Of a stretch of DNA of 64,000 nt, positions 39,891 to 49,166 are shown in pieces. This DNA comes from an uncultured Eubacterium sp. (GTDB lineage: Bacteria > Bacillota > Clostridia > Oscillospirales > Acutalibacteraceae). Positions within the stretch are counted from its first letter, which is position 1, and each line of letters begins with the position of its first letter. The notes under the pieces were generated by a model, which was not told where the DNA came from, did not search any database, and saw only the letters and a program-made list of their open reading frames with translations. Both the position numbers and the translations under genes were made by a program. The stretch is taken from NCBI GenBank assembly GCA_900539325.1, contig UQCC01000010.1:1-64000 (forward strand), read 5' to 3'.

Positions 39891-40307
39891 TTACGCTTCG
39901 TCGCAATAATCGAAGATTTCTACCGGAAGGTCTTCCTTATCACAGCTGATTGTGAAATAGAAGTTTACATCCGAAGCCTCACTTAAGCCGGAAAGCATTT
40001 CAAAGAATTGTGGCAACTTTTCATATTCTCTGCCAACAATCTTGAATGTAGCATCAATAAGAATATCTGTAACATCGTAATTGCCTGCGCAAATACCTGC
40101 AAGAAAACCGTAAAATGCCTTGTGACCGTTAATGCCGTAAGTTTCTGTTTCAAGCAAACGAGCCTTTGATGAAATATCATATGTAAGCTTCGGTTCTTTT
40201 TCGATGCAAACGATATTTCCGTCAGAATTCTCTACACAAGAATTAACCAAGTCAATAAGTTTCTTTGTTTTTCCTGCGCCTTTATTACCGATGATAAGTT
40301 TAATCAT
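39891..40307 (-). CDS. small P-loop NTPase-like protein, function unknown
   Basis: The 138-residue protein begins with a Walker A-like loop, LIIGNKGAGKTKKL (residues 4-17). DILIDATFKIVG (about 80-91) is in a Walker B-like place but has Asp followed by Ala rather than Glu. It is much shorter than most P-loop ATPases, so it might be a nucleotide-binding regulator. It lies between pgi and DUF177 with its own terminator. I do not recognise a characterised homologue. Confidence 0.75.
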   Translation of the reverse strand: MIKLIIGNKGAGKTKKLIDLVNSCVENSDGNIVCIEKEPKLTYDISSKARLLETETYGINGHKAFYGFLAGICAGNYDVTDILIDATFKIVGREYEKLPQFFEMLSGLSEASDVNFYFTISCDKEDLPVEIFDYCDEA

Positions 40308-40350
40308 TATTTATTCCTCCTGTAAGGTATATGATCTTTTTTATATATTA

Positions 40351-41694
40351 TCATATATCCAATTGTTTTTCAAGTTTTTCTTTTTCACTTTCATAGCCCG
40401 GCTTACCGAGAAGTGCAAACATATTTTTCTTGTAGCTTTCAACACCCGGCTGATTAAACGGATTTACACCAAGAATGTAGCCTGAAATAGCACAAGCCTT
40501 TTCAAAGAAATAGATAAGATAGCCGATTTCTTCCGCTCCGAGTTTTTCAACCTCAACAATAAGGTTGCCTACTCCGCCCTCTGTGTGAGCAAGCAAAGTA
40601 CCGAGTCTTGCCTTGTCATTTACAACGCTCATCTTTTCGCCTGCAAGGAAGTTAAGTCCGTCGATATTACCCTCTTGTTCGTCAATAACATAATCATTAA
40701 GGCAATTATTGAACTTAACAACGGTTTCAAACATTTTATCCGAACCGGATTCCTGAATATACTGACCGAGTGAGTGAAGGTCTGTTGAGAATACGCATGA
40801 TACAGGGAACAAACCCTTACCGTCCTTGCCTTCGCTTTCACCGAAAAGCTGCTTGAGCCATTCGTTGAACATTGTCATATTAGGCTCATATGAAACAAAA
40901 CATTCCATCTTTTTGCCTTTGTTATAAAAACAATTTCTTACTGCCGCATATTTAAGTGCCGGATTCTTTTCGATATCTGTATCGCAAAGCTCGTTTTGTG
41001 CATTTCTTGCTCCGAGCATAAGAGCATCAATGTCAATACCTGCAACGGCAATAGGGAGCAAGCCTACGGCTGTCAAAACGGAAAATCTGCCGCCTACATC
41101 ATCCGGAACGACAAATGTTTCATAGCCTTCCTTGTCTGCAAGTTCTTTAAGAGTGCCCTTGTGAGCATCTGTTGTACAGAAAATTCTCTTTGCAGCTTCT
41201 TCCTTGGAATATCTACTGTTAATAAGTTCTCTGAAAACTCTGAAAGCGATAGCCGGCTCTGTTGTTGTGCCGCTTTTTGAAATAACATTTACGCAAACAT
41301 CCTTGCCGTCGCAAAGGCTAACAATTTCGTTAAGACTTGACGGACTGATTGAATTACCGATAAAGTAAATTTGCGGAGTGTCCTTGGCAAGAAGATTATA
41401 GTTGTATGACTTAACTGCTTCAACAACCGCTCTTGCACCGAGATACGAACCGCCGATACCGATTACAATAAGAACATCGGCATTTTTCTTGATATATTCG
41501 GCTGATTTTTTAATTCTGTCGAATTCTTCCTTATCATAATTTGTAGGGAGGTCAATCCAACCCAAAAAGTCGTTGCCTTCACCTGTTTTTGACATAAGTG
41601 TATCCATAGCTTTAACTGCCTTTGGAGCAATAGCTTTAATATCGGCAGGAGATACAATAGATTCACTGTATTTTGAATTAAATTTCAATGACAT
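40351..41694 (-). CDS. pgi: glucose-6-phosphate isomerase
   Basis: Pgi interconverts glucose-6-phosphate and fructose-6-phosphate. IGIGGSYLGARAV, SKSGTTTEPAIAFRVF and the later PNMTMFNEWLKQLFGESEGK match the family's signature regions. Length 447 is typical of the Firmicutes type. It is a single gene. Confidence 0.95.
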   Translation of the reverse strand: MSLKFNSKYSESIVSPADIKAIAPKAVKAMDTLMSKTGEGNDFLGWIDLPTNYDKEEFDRIKKSAEYIKKNADVLIVIGIGGSYLGARAVVEAVKSYNYNLLAKDTPQIYFIGNSISPSSLNEIVSLCDGKDVCVNVISKSGTTTEPAIAFRVFRELINSRYSKEEAAKRIFCTTDAHKGTLKELADKEGYETFVVPDDVGGRFSVLTAVGLLPIAVAGIDIDALMLGARNAQNELCDTDIEKNPALKYAAVRNCFYNKGKKMECFVSYEPNMTMFNEWLKQLFGESEGKDGKGLFPVSCVFSTDLHSLGQYIQESGSDKMFETVVKFNNCLNDYVIDEQEGNIDGLNFLAGEKMSVVNDKARLGTLLAHTEGGVGNLIVEVEKLGAEEIGYLIYFFEKACAISGYILGVNPFNQPGVESYKKNMFALLGKPGYESEKEKLEKQLDI

Positions 41695-41782
41695 TATATT
41701 TTACCTCTTGTGTTTATTTAATAAATTTATAGAGATACTATACTACATATTGAAATAAAAAGCAATAAAAAAACAGATTTTT

Positions 41783-42925
41783 CTAAATATGTTTAAAAAT
41801 ATTTAAAAATATGTATTTAAAATCAACGATTTCTACATCCTTATTCGCATATAAATCTATGGATTTAATCTTGTTGCCGTTTGAAATAACATCAACTTTA
41901 CCGAGATTATCACCCTTTTTAATCGGAGCAGAAACCTCTTTTTTTAATTTGTATTTGTATGATAAATTGTTGTTCCCTTTAGGCACAATCATCTTTAATT
42001 GGGCATTATAATACGGCTTTATTGATTTTTCTTTACCGTTTTTAACCTTTACGGATTTAATTTTTTTACTGTTGATTTTTGCTTTAACGCAAGAATAATT
42101 TGCAAACCCTGTATCAAGTAAATATGCCGCTGTATCAAATCTATGTTCGCTTGTATCCGAGCCAAGTACAACAGCAACAAGATTAAGTCCGTCACGACTT
42201 GCGGTTGCACTGATGCAAAATCCGGCATTTGATGTTGTACCTGTCTTTAGACCGGTAATACCGCTGTATGATTTTACAAGTTTGTTTGTATTGTTAAGTT
42301 CTGTTTTACCGTTTCTTAAACTTTCAAGCCATACGGTTGAATATTTTGTAATCAATGAATGTTTCATTACTTCCCGGGAAATAACCGCCAAATCATATGC
42401 ACAAGAATAATGAGCTTTAACGGTATCATCAAGACCCGTACAATTTTCAAAATTCGTATGTTTAAGACCGAGAAATTTTGCTTTGTCATTCATCATTTTG
42501 ACAAATGCAACATCCGAACCTGCTACATATTCTCCCAAAGCGGTACAAGCATCGTTTGCACTTGCGATAATTACGGCTTTTAACAGTTCTTCAACAGTCA
42601 TAACTTCTCCGAGTTCAAGCCAAATTTGCGAACCGCCCATTGCAACGGCTTCTTTTGACGCGGTTACCTTATCGGATAACTTAATTTTACCGCTGTCAAG
42701 AGCTTCCAAAACAAGCAAAATAGACATAATTTTTGTAACCGATGCCGGCGAAAGTTCTTCGTACTCATTTTCTTTATAAAGCACTTCTCCGCTGTCAAGA
42801 GCCATCAAGCAAACAGCCTTGGCACTTATTTTTTTATCTTTATCGTCATCGGTTTTGGCATAAACCGCTATCGGTATTTGAATTGAAATCACAAAACACA
42901 ACAGCATTGCCAATATTTTTTTCAT
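41783..42925 (-). CDS. D-alanyl-D-alanine carboxypeptidase (DacF-like)
   Basis: The enzyme trims stem peptides outside the membrane and belongs to the S11 family. A signal peptide (MKKILAMLLCFVISIQIPIAVYA) is followed by SxxK in SPASVTKIMS, SxN in SANDACTALGEY and KTG in GLKTGTTSNAG. The C-terminal beta domain and a terminal amphipathic helix (FKYIFLNIFKHI) anchor it. The start at 42925 is used because GGGTG precedes it. Sporulation-specific DacF or vegetative DacA cannot be told apart. Confidence 0.9.
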   Translation of the reverse strand: MKKILAMLLCFVISIQIPIAVYAKTDDDKDKKISAKAVCLMALDSGEVLYKENEYEELSPASVTKIMSILLVLEALDSGKIKLSDKVTASKEAVAMGGSQIWLELGEVMTVEELLKAVIIASANDACTALGEYVAGSDVAFVKMMNDKAKFLGLKHTNFENCTGLDDTVKAHYSCAYDLAVISREVMKHSLITKYSTVWLESLRNGKTELNNTNKLVKSYSGITGLKTGTTSNAGFCISATASRDGLNLVAVVLGSDTSEHRFDTAAYLLDTGFANYSCVKAKINSKKIKSVKVKNGKEKSIKPYYNAQLKMIVPKGNNNLSYKYKLKKEVSAPIKKGDNLGKVDVISNGNKIKSIDLYANKDVEIVDFKYIFLNIFKHI

Positions 42926-43005
42926 AGTAACACCCACTTTTTTATTGTAAAAGCAATATATATTTGATATAATATCTTAAAATTTAATGTATAAAAGGAA
43001 CGAAT

Positions 43006-44292
43006 ATGAAAGCAGCATTTTATACACTCGGTTGCAAGGTAAACCAATATGAAACCGAATATATGGCGGAAATTCTCAAAAACGCAGGTATGCAAATTGT
43101 ATCGCACAATGAAGAAGCCGATTATTACATAATCAATTCCTGTACAGTTACCGCAACGGCAGACCAAAAAACAAGACAAAATGTTCGCAAATTTAAGCGT
43201 CAGCACCCAAATTCTGTTGTTATTCTTACAGGATGTATGCCTCAGGCATTTCCCGATCAAGCTTCGGCTCTTAACGAAGCCGATATTGTACTTTCCAATA
43301 AAAGCAACGATGACATTCTCGACCTCATCAATCAATTTAATATCACACACAACCGTATTGTAAAAATTGACAAGCACCAAAAAGGCGATAAATTTTCAAA
43401 ATGCTCAATCAATCAATTCAGCGAAAGAATCAGAGCATTTGTTAAAATCGAGGACGGATGTGACAGATTCTGCTCGTACTGTATCATTCCGATGTCAAGA
43501 GGGCGTGTTAGAAGCAAATCGCTTGAGGATTTGAAAGAAGAAATTGCTATGCTCGGTAAAAACGGCATTAAAGAGATTGTTCTTGTGGGAATTAACCTCT
43601 CATCTTATGGCAAAGGTCAAGGTTTTAACATTGTTGATGCGGTAAAAATATGCAACGATGACCCTAACATTAAGCGTGTACGCCTCGGTTCGCTTGAACC
43701 CGATCATATAACCGATGAAGTTATTGAAGGACTTGCACAATGCGAAAAATTATGTCCGCAATTTCACATCTCGCTTCAAAGCGGTTGTGACAAAACGCTA
43801 AAAGATATGAATCGTCATTATAACTCGGACGAATATCGAAGCCTTTGCAACAAACTCCGTGACACATTCGATAATGCAACGATAACAACGGATATTATGG
43901 TAGGCTTCAATGACGAAACGGAAGAAGATTTTAATGTTTCACTCGCCTTTGCAAAGGAAATCGGATTTGAAAAGGTACACACCTTTCCCTATTCAGAGCG
44001 TCAAGGCACCGTTGCTTCACGCAAAGGTGACAATGTACCCAAGCAGGAAAAAGAACGCAGAGCTTCTGTTATGATTGAAGAGACAAACAAGATTCGCCAC
44101 GAATACTTCAACAAATTAATCGGTGCCAAAGAAGTTGTTTTGTTTGAAAACAATCTTGGCGGTAACACATATCAAGGCTACACAAAAAATTATGTGCCTG
44201 TTCGTATGGAAAGCAGCACAGACATTATCGGCAAAGAAATAGAAGTAACAATCAAAAGTGCCGACATCAATCTTGACTGTTGCTTTGCATAA
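43006..44292 (+). CDS. mtaB: tRNA t6A37 methylthiotransferase MtaB
   Basis: MtaB makes ms2t6A37 in tRNAs decoding ANN codons. TLGCKVNQYETEYM (N-terminal Fe-S domain), radical-SAM CDRFCSYCIIPMSRG and a C-terminal TRAM region are in order. Length 428 is normal. It overlaps the minus-strand lipoprotein gene by 26 bp at their 3' ends. Confidence 0.94.
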   Translation: MKAAFYTLGCKVNQYETEYMAEILKNAGMQIVSHNEEADYYIINSCTVTATADQKTRQNVRKFKRQHPNSVVILTGCMPQAFPDQASALNEADIVLSNKSNDDILDLINQFNITHNRIVKIDKHQKGDKFSKCSINQFSERIRAFVKIEDGCDRFCSYCIIPMSRGRVRSKSLEDLKEEIAMLGKNGIKEIVLVGINLSSYGKGQGFNIVDAVKICNDDPNIKRVRLGSLEPDHITDEVIEGLAQCEKLCPQFHISLQSGCDKTLKDMNRHYNSDEYRSLCNKLRDTFDNATITTDIMVGFNDETEEDFNVSLAFAKEIGFEKVHTFPYSERQGTVASRKGDNVPKQEKERRASVMIEETNKIRHEYFNKLIGAKEVVLFENNLGGNTYQGYTKNYVPVRMESSTDIIGKEIEVTIKSADINLDCCFA

Positions 44293-45448
44293 CTTTAAGC
44301 ATATTGGATACTTCCTCTTTTGCATTTTCACTTGTTAATTGTGAGAATGAAAAAATGTAGTATCCTTTTATTTTGTCTATTTTTGAAATATATGTAATTT
44401 GCCGTGCAATTATATCATTGTTATTTCTAAATTCGTTAATAATACTCTTATCATTTTCGGCAGCATATTTGTCTTTTGTATTTGCCTTGTAAAGAGGCAA
44501 CCCTATGTATAAATCGACATCCGTATTTTCGCAAAGTTTAACCCATTTTTTAACGGTGAACATAAACGGTTGATACACATTTTTAAACCCGAAATACACC
44601 TGAGGGCAAATATAATCAACATATCTGTTTTTCACCCAAGTTTCAATATCTGCATAGAGGTTATTTTTATCGTTTTCTATATTTGATGCGGGACTTATTC
44701 CGAATTCAATATTTTTATTAACAGTTTTGATTGTTTCATAAACTCTTTTTACCATATTAGTTACATTTTGCCTTCTCCAATCCGTAAGCGACAAATCACC
44801 GCCGTATTTTTTATATTCTTTTTTATCAAAATTTTTGCTTTGAGTCGGATAAAAGTAATCGTCAAAATGTATTGCGGAAATATTGTAGTTCTCAACAATT
44901 TCCTTAACACCGTTTACAATCAAATCCGTAACTTTATCGTAAGCCGGATTAAAATAAATCTTGCCGTCAACAACCTTAGTCATTCTTTTGTTTTTTATTG
45001 CAAAATTGTCGGGACTTAATTTTGTATAATCGTCATCCTGACTTACTCTATAAGGATTTATCCATGCTTCAATTTTAAGTTTGTATTTTTGTGCAACGGA
45101 ACACATTATTTCAAGAGGGTCATATAACATTTCTCCGCCCTGTGTACCGTTAAAATAAACGCTTGACGGAAAATATTCCGACAAATAAAAAGCATCGGCA
45201 CAAGGTCTTATTTGAACGGTTACCGTATTAAGCCCATACGATGAGAGCTTTGAAAATTCGTCATTTATTTTTTGTTCAAATTCATATTCACTTTTGCCTT
45301 TTGTAAATTCGGACAATTCATAATATGCAATCCATACGGCTTTTCTGTATTCGTTTTTTTGCACAACCGGTTGTGTATTATTCTGCGGTAACGAACAAGA
45401 AGAAAAAGCAAAGCACAAAATTAATATTAAAGGAATTACTTTTTTCAC
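44267..45448 (-). CDS. glycosyl-hydrolase-like lipoprotein (GHL10/DUF187, YngK-like)
   Basis: I start at GTG 45448, giving 393 residues; the frame is open further upstream but lacks a ribosome site. A lipobox LCFAFSSC marks a lipoprotein. The barrel carries YRKAVWIAYYELSEF, VQIRPCADAFYLS, IEAWINPYRVS and IHFDDYFYPT, conserved in the GHL10 family of secreted glycoside-hydrolase-like proteins. The substrate is unknown; a cell-wall polysaccharide is possible. Confidence 0.87.
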   Translation of the reverse strand: MKKVIPLILILCFAFSSCSLPQNNTQPVVQKNEYRKAVWIAYYELSEFTKGKSEYEFEQKINDEFSKLSSYGLNTVTVQIRPCADAFYLSEYFPSSVYFNGTQGGEMLYDPLEIMCSVAQKYKLKIEAWINPYRVSQDDDYTKLSPDNFAIKNKRMTKVVDGKIYFNPAYDKVTDLIVNGVKEIVENYNISAIHFDDYFYPTQSKNFDKKEYKKYGGDLSLTDWRRQNVTNMVKRVYETIKTVNKNIEFGISPASNIENDKNNLYADIETWVKNRYVDYICPQVYFGFKNVYQPFMFTVKKWVKLCENTDVDLYIGLPLYKANTKDKYAAENDKSIINEFRNNNDIIARQITYISKIDKIKGYYIFSFSQLTSENAKEEVSNMLKVMQSNSQD

Positions 45449-45498
45449 TTGAACACTTCTTTCTAATATAGTATTATAGAAACATATGAGGTGATTAT

Positions 45499-45789
45499 AT
45501 GGAATACAGACTCGGCAAAAGCAAAAGAATATATGAAGAAGGAACAACGGTACCGCTCGAATGTCCAAATTGCAAAAACAGTGTCAGCTTTTCTGTTTTT
45601 TCAAATTTAAACACAAGACTTATACCACAGTTACCGGTTGTTAAACTTGAAAACGTTTATTTTCTCGTATGTCCGAAATGTGCATCTATTTACGGCGTAG
45701 ACAGACAAAAAGGCGTAAATTTTAAAAACGGTGAAAAGCTTTCTATCGGTAACTATGATTTAAAGGAACTCAAAAAATTTGAAGTATAA
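45499..45789 (+). CDS. zinc-ribbon protein, function unknown
   Basis: The 96-residue protein has two CxxC pairs, CPNC (about 22-25) and CPKC (about 59-62), which likely bind one zinc ion. The rest is polar with a basic N-terminus. It overlaps the DUF1294 gene by 11 bp, so the two are co-translated; no function is recognised. Confidence 0.75.
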   Translation: MEYRLGKSKRIYEEGTTVPLECPNCKNSVSFSVFSNLNTRLIPQLPVVKLENVYFLVCPKCASIYGVDRQKGVNFKNGEKLSIGNYDLKELKKFEV

Positions 45790-46066
45790 AATCATAATTA
45801 TATATCTTATTGCAATTAATATTATCGGTATTATCGTTAACATTGCGGATAAGCAGAAAGCAAAGCACGGCAAATGGCGTATTCCCGAAGCAACGCTTTG
45901 GACAATCGCGCTTTTGGGTGGTTCAATCGGAAGCTACGCCACAATGAAAACAATCAGGCATAAAACAAAACACAAATCGTTTATGATAGGATTTCCTTTA
46001 ATCATCAGTTTTCAATGTGCAATAATAACATTTTTATTATTTAAAACAGAATTCGGCAGCTTTTAA
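45779..46066 (+). CDS. DUF1294 family membrane protein
   Basis: This 95-residue protein has two to three membrane helices around a central amphipathic region. It carries the family motif DKQKAKHGKWRIPEATLW and GGSIGSYATMKTIRHKTKH. The TTG at 45779 is the only reasonable start. The function of the family is unknown. Confidence 0.85.
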   Translation: MKYKIIIIYLIAINIIGIIVNIADKQKAKHGKWRIPEATLWTIALLGGSIGSYATMKTIRHKTKHKSFMIGFPLIISFQCAIITFLLFKTEFGSF

Positions 46067-46080
46067 CTGCCGAATTTTTT
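46050..46080 (+). terminator. terminator after DUF1294 gene
   Basis: ATTCGGCAG (46051-46059) and CTGCCGAAT (46067-46075) with a T-run; the 5' arm lies inside the last codons of the gene. Confidence 0.85.
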
Positions 46081-46083
46081 ATT

Positions 46084-47559
46084 TTACAGGATTATGCAAA
46101 TAAGGCCGCTACAACCTTCATTGATAACTTTTTCTATTGTCTCTCTGAACTTATCTCTTGCTTCCGCAGGCATACGATAGAGTTTATTGTTAAGCCCTTC
46201 GTTAACGAGTGAATGAAGCGATTTGCCGAAAATATTTGTTTCCCAAATTTGTGACGGATTATTTTCAAATTCTTTGAGCAAATACATAACAAGTTCTTCA
46301 CTCTGACTTTCGCTGCCTACAATCGGTGCAACTTCGGTATAAGTGTTGCATTTTATCATATGAATTGACGGAGCGTGAGCTTTTAATCTTACGCCGTATT
46401 TACCGCCTTGTTTCATTATTTCAGGGTCTTCAAGCGAAAGTTCGTCAAGAGTCGGCATAACAATTCCGTAACCGGTTTGTTCAACTTGGTTTAAAGCATC
46501 CTTAATTCTTGCATATTCTTTTTTCACTTTTGAAAGAACGGAAATTTCACGCATCAAATCCTGTTCGTTTTTAATTGTGATTTCGCATTTACTCGAAAGA
46601 ATACTGTAAAAATAAGAATTGTCTATATTCGCCTTAACACAGACTTTTCCGCATGATAAATCTACAGACGAAACACTTATATCCGTAATTTCATCAATGG
46701 CTGAAACTGCATTTATATAATCACTTACGGAACGGACATTGCTTACTTTTGTTGAGTTTTCAAGAACCGCAGATGTTACAACGGTACGCATTTTGTCATC
46801 TTCATCAAGACTTTTGAACCAATTTGGCAAATCTATGCCGATACTTGTTACAGGAAACTCATAAAGTATGCCAGAAATTATATCTGTAATTTTGCTTTCA
46901 TCAAGTTCAAGACAGTTTACGGGAATTACCTGCTTATTATATTCCTTTGAAAGTTTGCAAGCTAAGTCTTTACAGGCTTTGCTGTTTGGATTTGTACTGT
47001 TAAGGAGAACCACAAACGGCTTATTTAGCGCTGTCAGTTCATCTATAACACGTTTTTCTGCCTCAGCGTACTCGTTTCTCGGTATCTGTGTAATACTGCC
47101 GTCTGTTGTCACTACAAGTCCGATTGTGGAATGTTCCTCTATAACCTTTTTCGTACCGATTTCAGCCGCAAGGTTAAACGGAATTTCTTCTTCACTCCAC
47201 GGCGTCATTACCATTCTCGGAGCTTCGTCTTCAAAGTATCCCTCGCTGCTCGGAACGATATAACCAACGCAATCTATCATTCGAACCTTAAATTTTGATG
47301 AATTATCAAGTTTTAGTTCAACTGCTTCTTCCGGTATAAACTTTGGTTCGGTAGTCATTATTGTTTTACCCGCAGAGGATTGCGGAAGCTCATCACTTGC
47401 TCTTTGCTTAACATTTTCGTTATTGATATTCGGAATTACAAGCGTTTCCATAAACTTTTTTATAAAAGTCGATTTACCTGTACGAACAGGACCGACAACC
47501 CCAATATAGATATCTCCGCCTGTTCGCTTTGAAATATCACTGTAAATATCTGTATTCAT
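46084..47559 (-). CDS. spoIVA: stage IV sporulation protein A
   Basis: SpoIVA is a cytoskeleton-like ATPase that coats the forespore and anchors the spore coat. Walker A GPVRTGKS is at residues 23-30, after KRTGGDIYIGVV; SIGIDLPNWFKSLDEDDKM and the C-terminal half match the family, with length 491 normal. It follows the sipL-like gene by 8 bp, suggesting a mother-cell (sigma-E) operon. Confidence 0.95.
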   Translation of the reverse strand: MNTDIYSDISKRTGGDIYIGVVGPVRTGKSTFIKKFMETLVIPNINNENVKQRASDELPQSSAGKTIMTTEPKFIPEEAVELKLDNSSKFKVRMIDCVGYIVPSSEGYFEDEAPRMVMTPWSEEEIPFNLAAEIGTKKVIEEHSTIGLVVTTDGSITQIPRNEYAEAEKRVIDELTALNKPFVVLLNSTNPNSKACKDLACKLSKEYNKQVIPVNCLELDESKITDIISGILYEFPVTSIGIDLPNWFKSLDEDDKMRTVVTSAVLENSTKVSNVRSVSDYINAVSAIDEITDISVSSVDLSCGKVCVKANIDNSYFYSILSSKCEITIKNEQDLMREISVLSKVKKEYARIKDALNQVEQTGYGIVMPTLDELSLEDPEIMKQGGKYGVRLKAHAPSIHMIKCNTYTEVAPIVGSESQSEELVMYLLKEFENNPSQIWETNIFGKSLHSLVNEGLNNKLYRMPAEARDKFRETIEKVINEGCSGLICIIL

Positions 47560-47567
47560 ATTTCCTC

Positions 47568-49049
47568 CTATAATCCCGGAATAATAATTACTTTGTTACT
47601 GTCGAGACTATCGCAAGTAATGTTATTCTCTTTTTTTATAAGCTCAATATCAGAAGAAAACTGTTTTGCAATATCCCACAGTTTTTCATTTTGCTTAGCA
47701 AAATACAAAGTCAAAGCCGGATAATTCACTACCTCATCAAGGCAATCCATTTCTGTAAGTACATTAATTTTCTTTGATTTTCCCACATATGCCGAATAAG
47801 TATACATTACATTAACAGATATATTTTTATCATTAACGATTGTATAGTCAAATGAATTTACAAAGGCAGTGCATAACAAAGAAAAGCTTTCTGCATTTAT
47901 TTCAATAATTTTATTTTGAACTATATATTGTATTCCCTGATCGGAAGTATCTGCTAAAATACAAACCTCAAAATCTATACAGATTTTTTGTTTTTTAACC
48001 ATACAATCATTAACTGCTACATTCAAATCATACACCTTTGTAACAGTTGCAGATAAATCAAGAGAAAGCTTTGAATTTGAAGAATTACATATATATTGAC
48101 CATCGGTAAAGCAGTCAAATGAAGCATAACTGTTCTTAGTTTTTTTGCTGACGATATATCCGTCTGAAACAATTTTCTTGTTTTCCTGTTTAACAATAAA
48201 AACAGTTAAATACAAATCGCCGTATAATTCAATTTTTCCGCCATTATCATCAGCAGAACTTTTAGCTTTAACATACAAGCTTCCTTTACTTATTTTAACA
48301 ATACAGTTGCAATTTTCATCAACGCCTGAAGCTTCAACAATTTTTGAAACATCAAAGCTGAACTCTGCTCTGTCAATTTTATTATCATTATCCGTATAAA
48401 GTACCGACAATGAAACATTTGATTTAACGAATACTTTATCTTTAATTGTTTTAATGTCTGTTGTTGTACTATTTATTTCAAAACTGATAACACGGTTAAT
48501 ACCGTTTGAATTTGCAGGAAGATTGAACGATTCTTCAACATCGACCTTTGTAACAACGGCATTTTCAACATAAGATACTTTTTCTTCAAGAGTATAAAGT
48601 TTTGAGTTTTCACATTTACAAACACAAGGGCAACTTTTCTTATCATATACATTTACATTAAGAGCAAATGAAATGTGAATATCAATTCTGCGTTGATTAA
48701 TAATGCGATAATTGCAATATTTATTACAAACTGTAGCTATGGCAAAAGCATATTCGCTTACTTCATCAACAGCGATGCTTTCGCTGAAATCCTCAACGAA
48801 ATCTGTATAAACAAGTTCGTTATTATCATTAAAATATGTAAGACAAATCTCGGTTTTACCAAAAATATAAACGATTGAATCTTTTATATCACAGGATGTT
48901 ATGTAGCTGTGAGCAGTGCACCTCACCACCTTAAAAATATCATCAAGATATGCTTCTGATGTTTCCTGATAATTCTTGTCTACATTAATTGCTTTACTGA
49001 AAACGAGTTCATTTTTTTCCAAACAAGAATATTCTTTTTCAAGTTCCAT
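47568..49049 (-). CDS. sipL: SipL-like protein: DUF3794 (SPOCS) domains with C-terminal LysM
   Basis: The 493-residue protein begins MELEKEYSCLEKN after AAAGGAGC; a longer frame to 49109 is rejected for lack of a ribosome site. It has repeated beta-rich SPOCS/DUF3794 regions (about 30-150, 180-290, 310-420) and a C-terminal LysM-like domain with EKLWDIAKQFSSDIELIKKE. In Clostridioides difficile, SipL binds SpoIVA through its LysM domain to attach the coat. The direct neighbourhood of spoIVA here strongly supports the same role. Confidence 0.85.
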   Translation of the reverse strand: MELEKEYSCLEKNELVFSKAINVDKNYQETSEAYLDDIFKVVRCTAHSYITSCDIKDSIVYIFGKTEICLTYFNDNNELVYTDFVEDFSESIAVDEVSEYAFAIATVCNKYCNYRIINQRRIDIHISFALNVNVYDKKSCPCVCKCENSKLYTLEEKVSYVENAVVTKVDVEESFNLPANSNGINRVISFEINSTTTDIKTIKDKVFVKSNVSLSVLYTDNDNKIDRAEFSFDVSKIVEASGVDENCNCIVKISKGSLYVKAKSSADDNGGKIELYGDLYLTVFIVKQENKKIVSDGYIVSKKTKNSYASFDCFTDGQYICNSSNSKLSLDLSATVTKVYDLNVAVNDCMVKKQKICIDFEVCILADTSDQGIQYIVQNKIIEINAESFSLLCTAFVNSFDYTIVNDKNISVNVMYTYSAYVGKSKKINVLTEMDCLDEVVNYPALTLYFAKQNEKLWDIAKQFSSDIELIKKENNITCDSLDSNKVIIIPGL

Positions 49050-49120
49050 AATTTTGCTCCTTTCTATTTCAATTAAGACTATGCAAATAAAAATGAAATT
49101 ATCACACAATAAAAAATAAA

Positions 49121-49150
49121 AACACCGAGAACTAAATCGTTCTCGATGTT
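49121..49150 (-). terminator. terminator of clpX unit
   Basis: AACACCGAGAAC and GTTCTCGATGTT pair with one G-T and lie 17 bp beyond the clpX stop; plus-strand A-run at 49111-49122 gives the T-run. Confidence 0.85.
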
Positions 49151-49166
49151 ATTAAACATTATTAAG

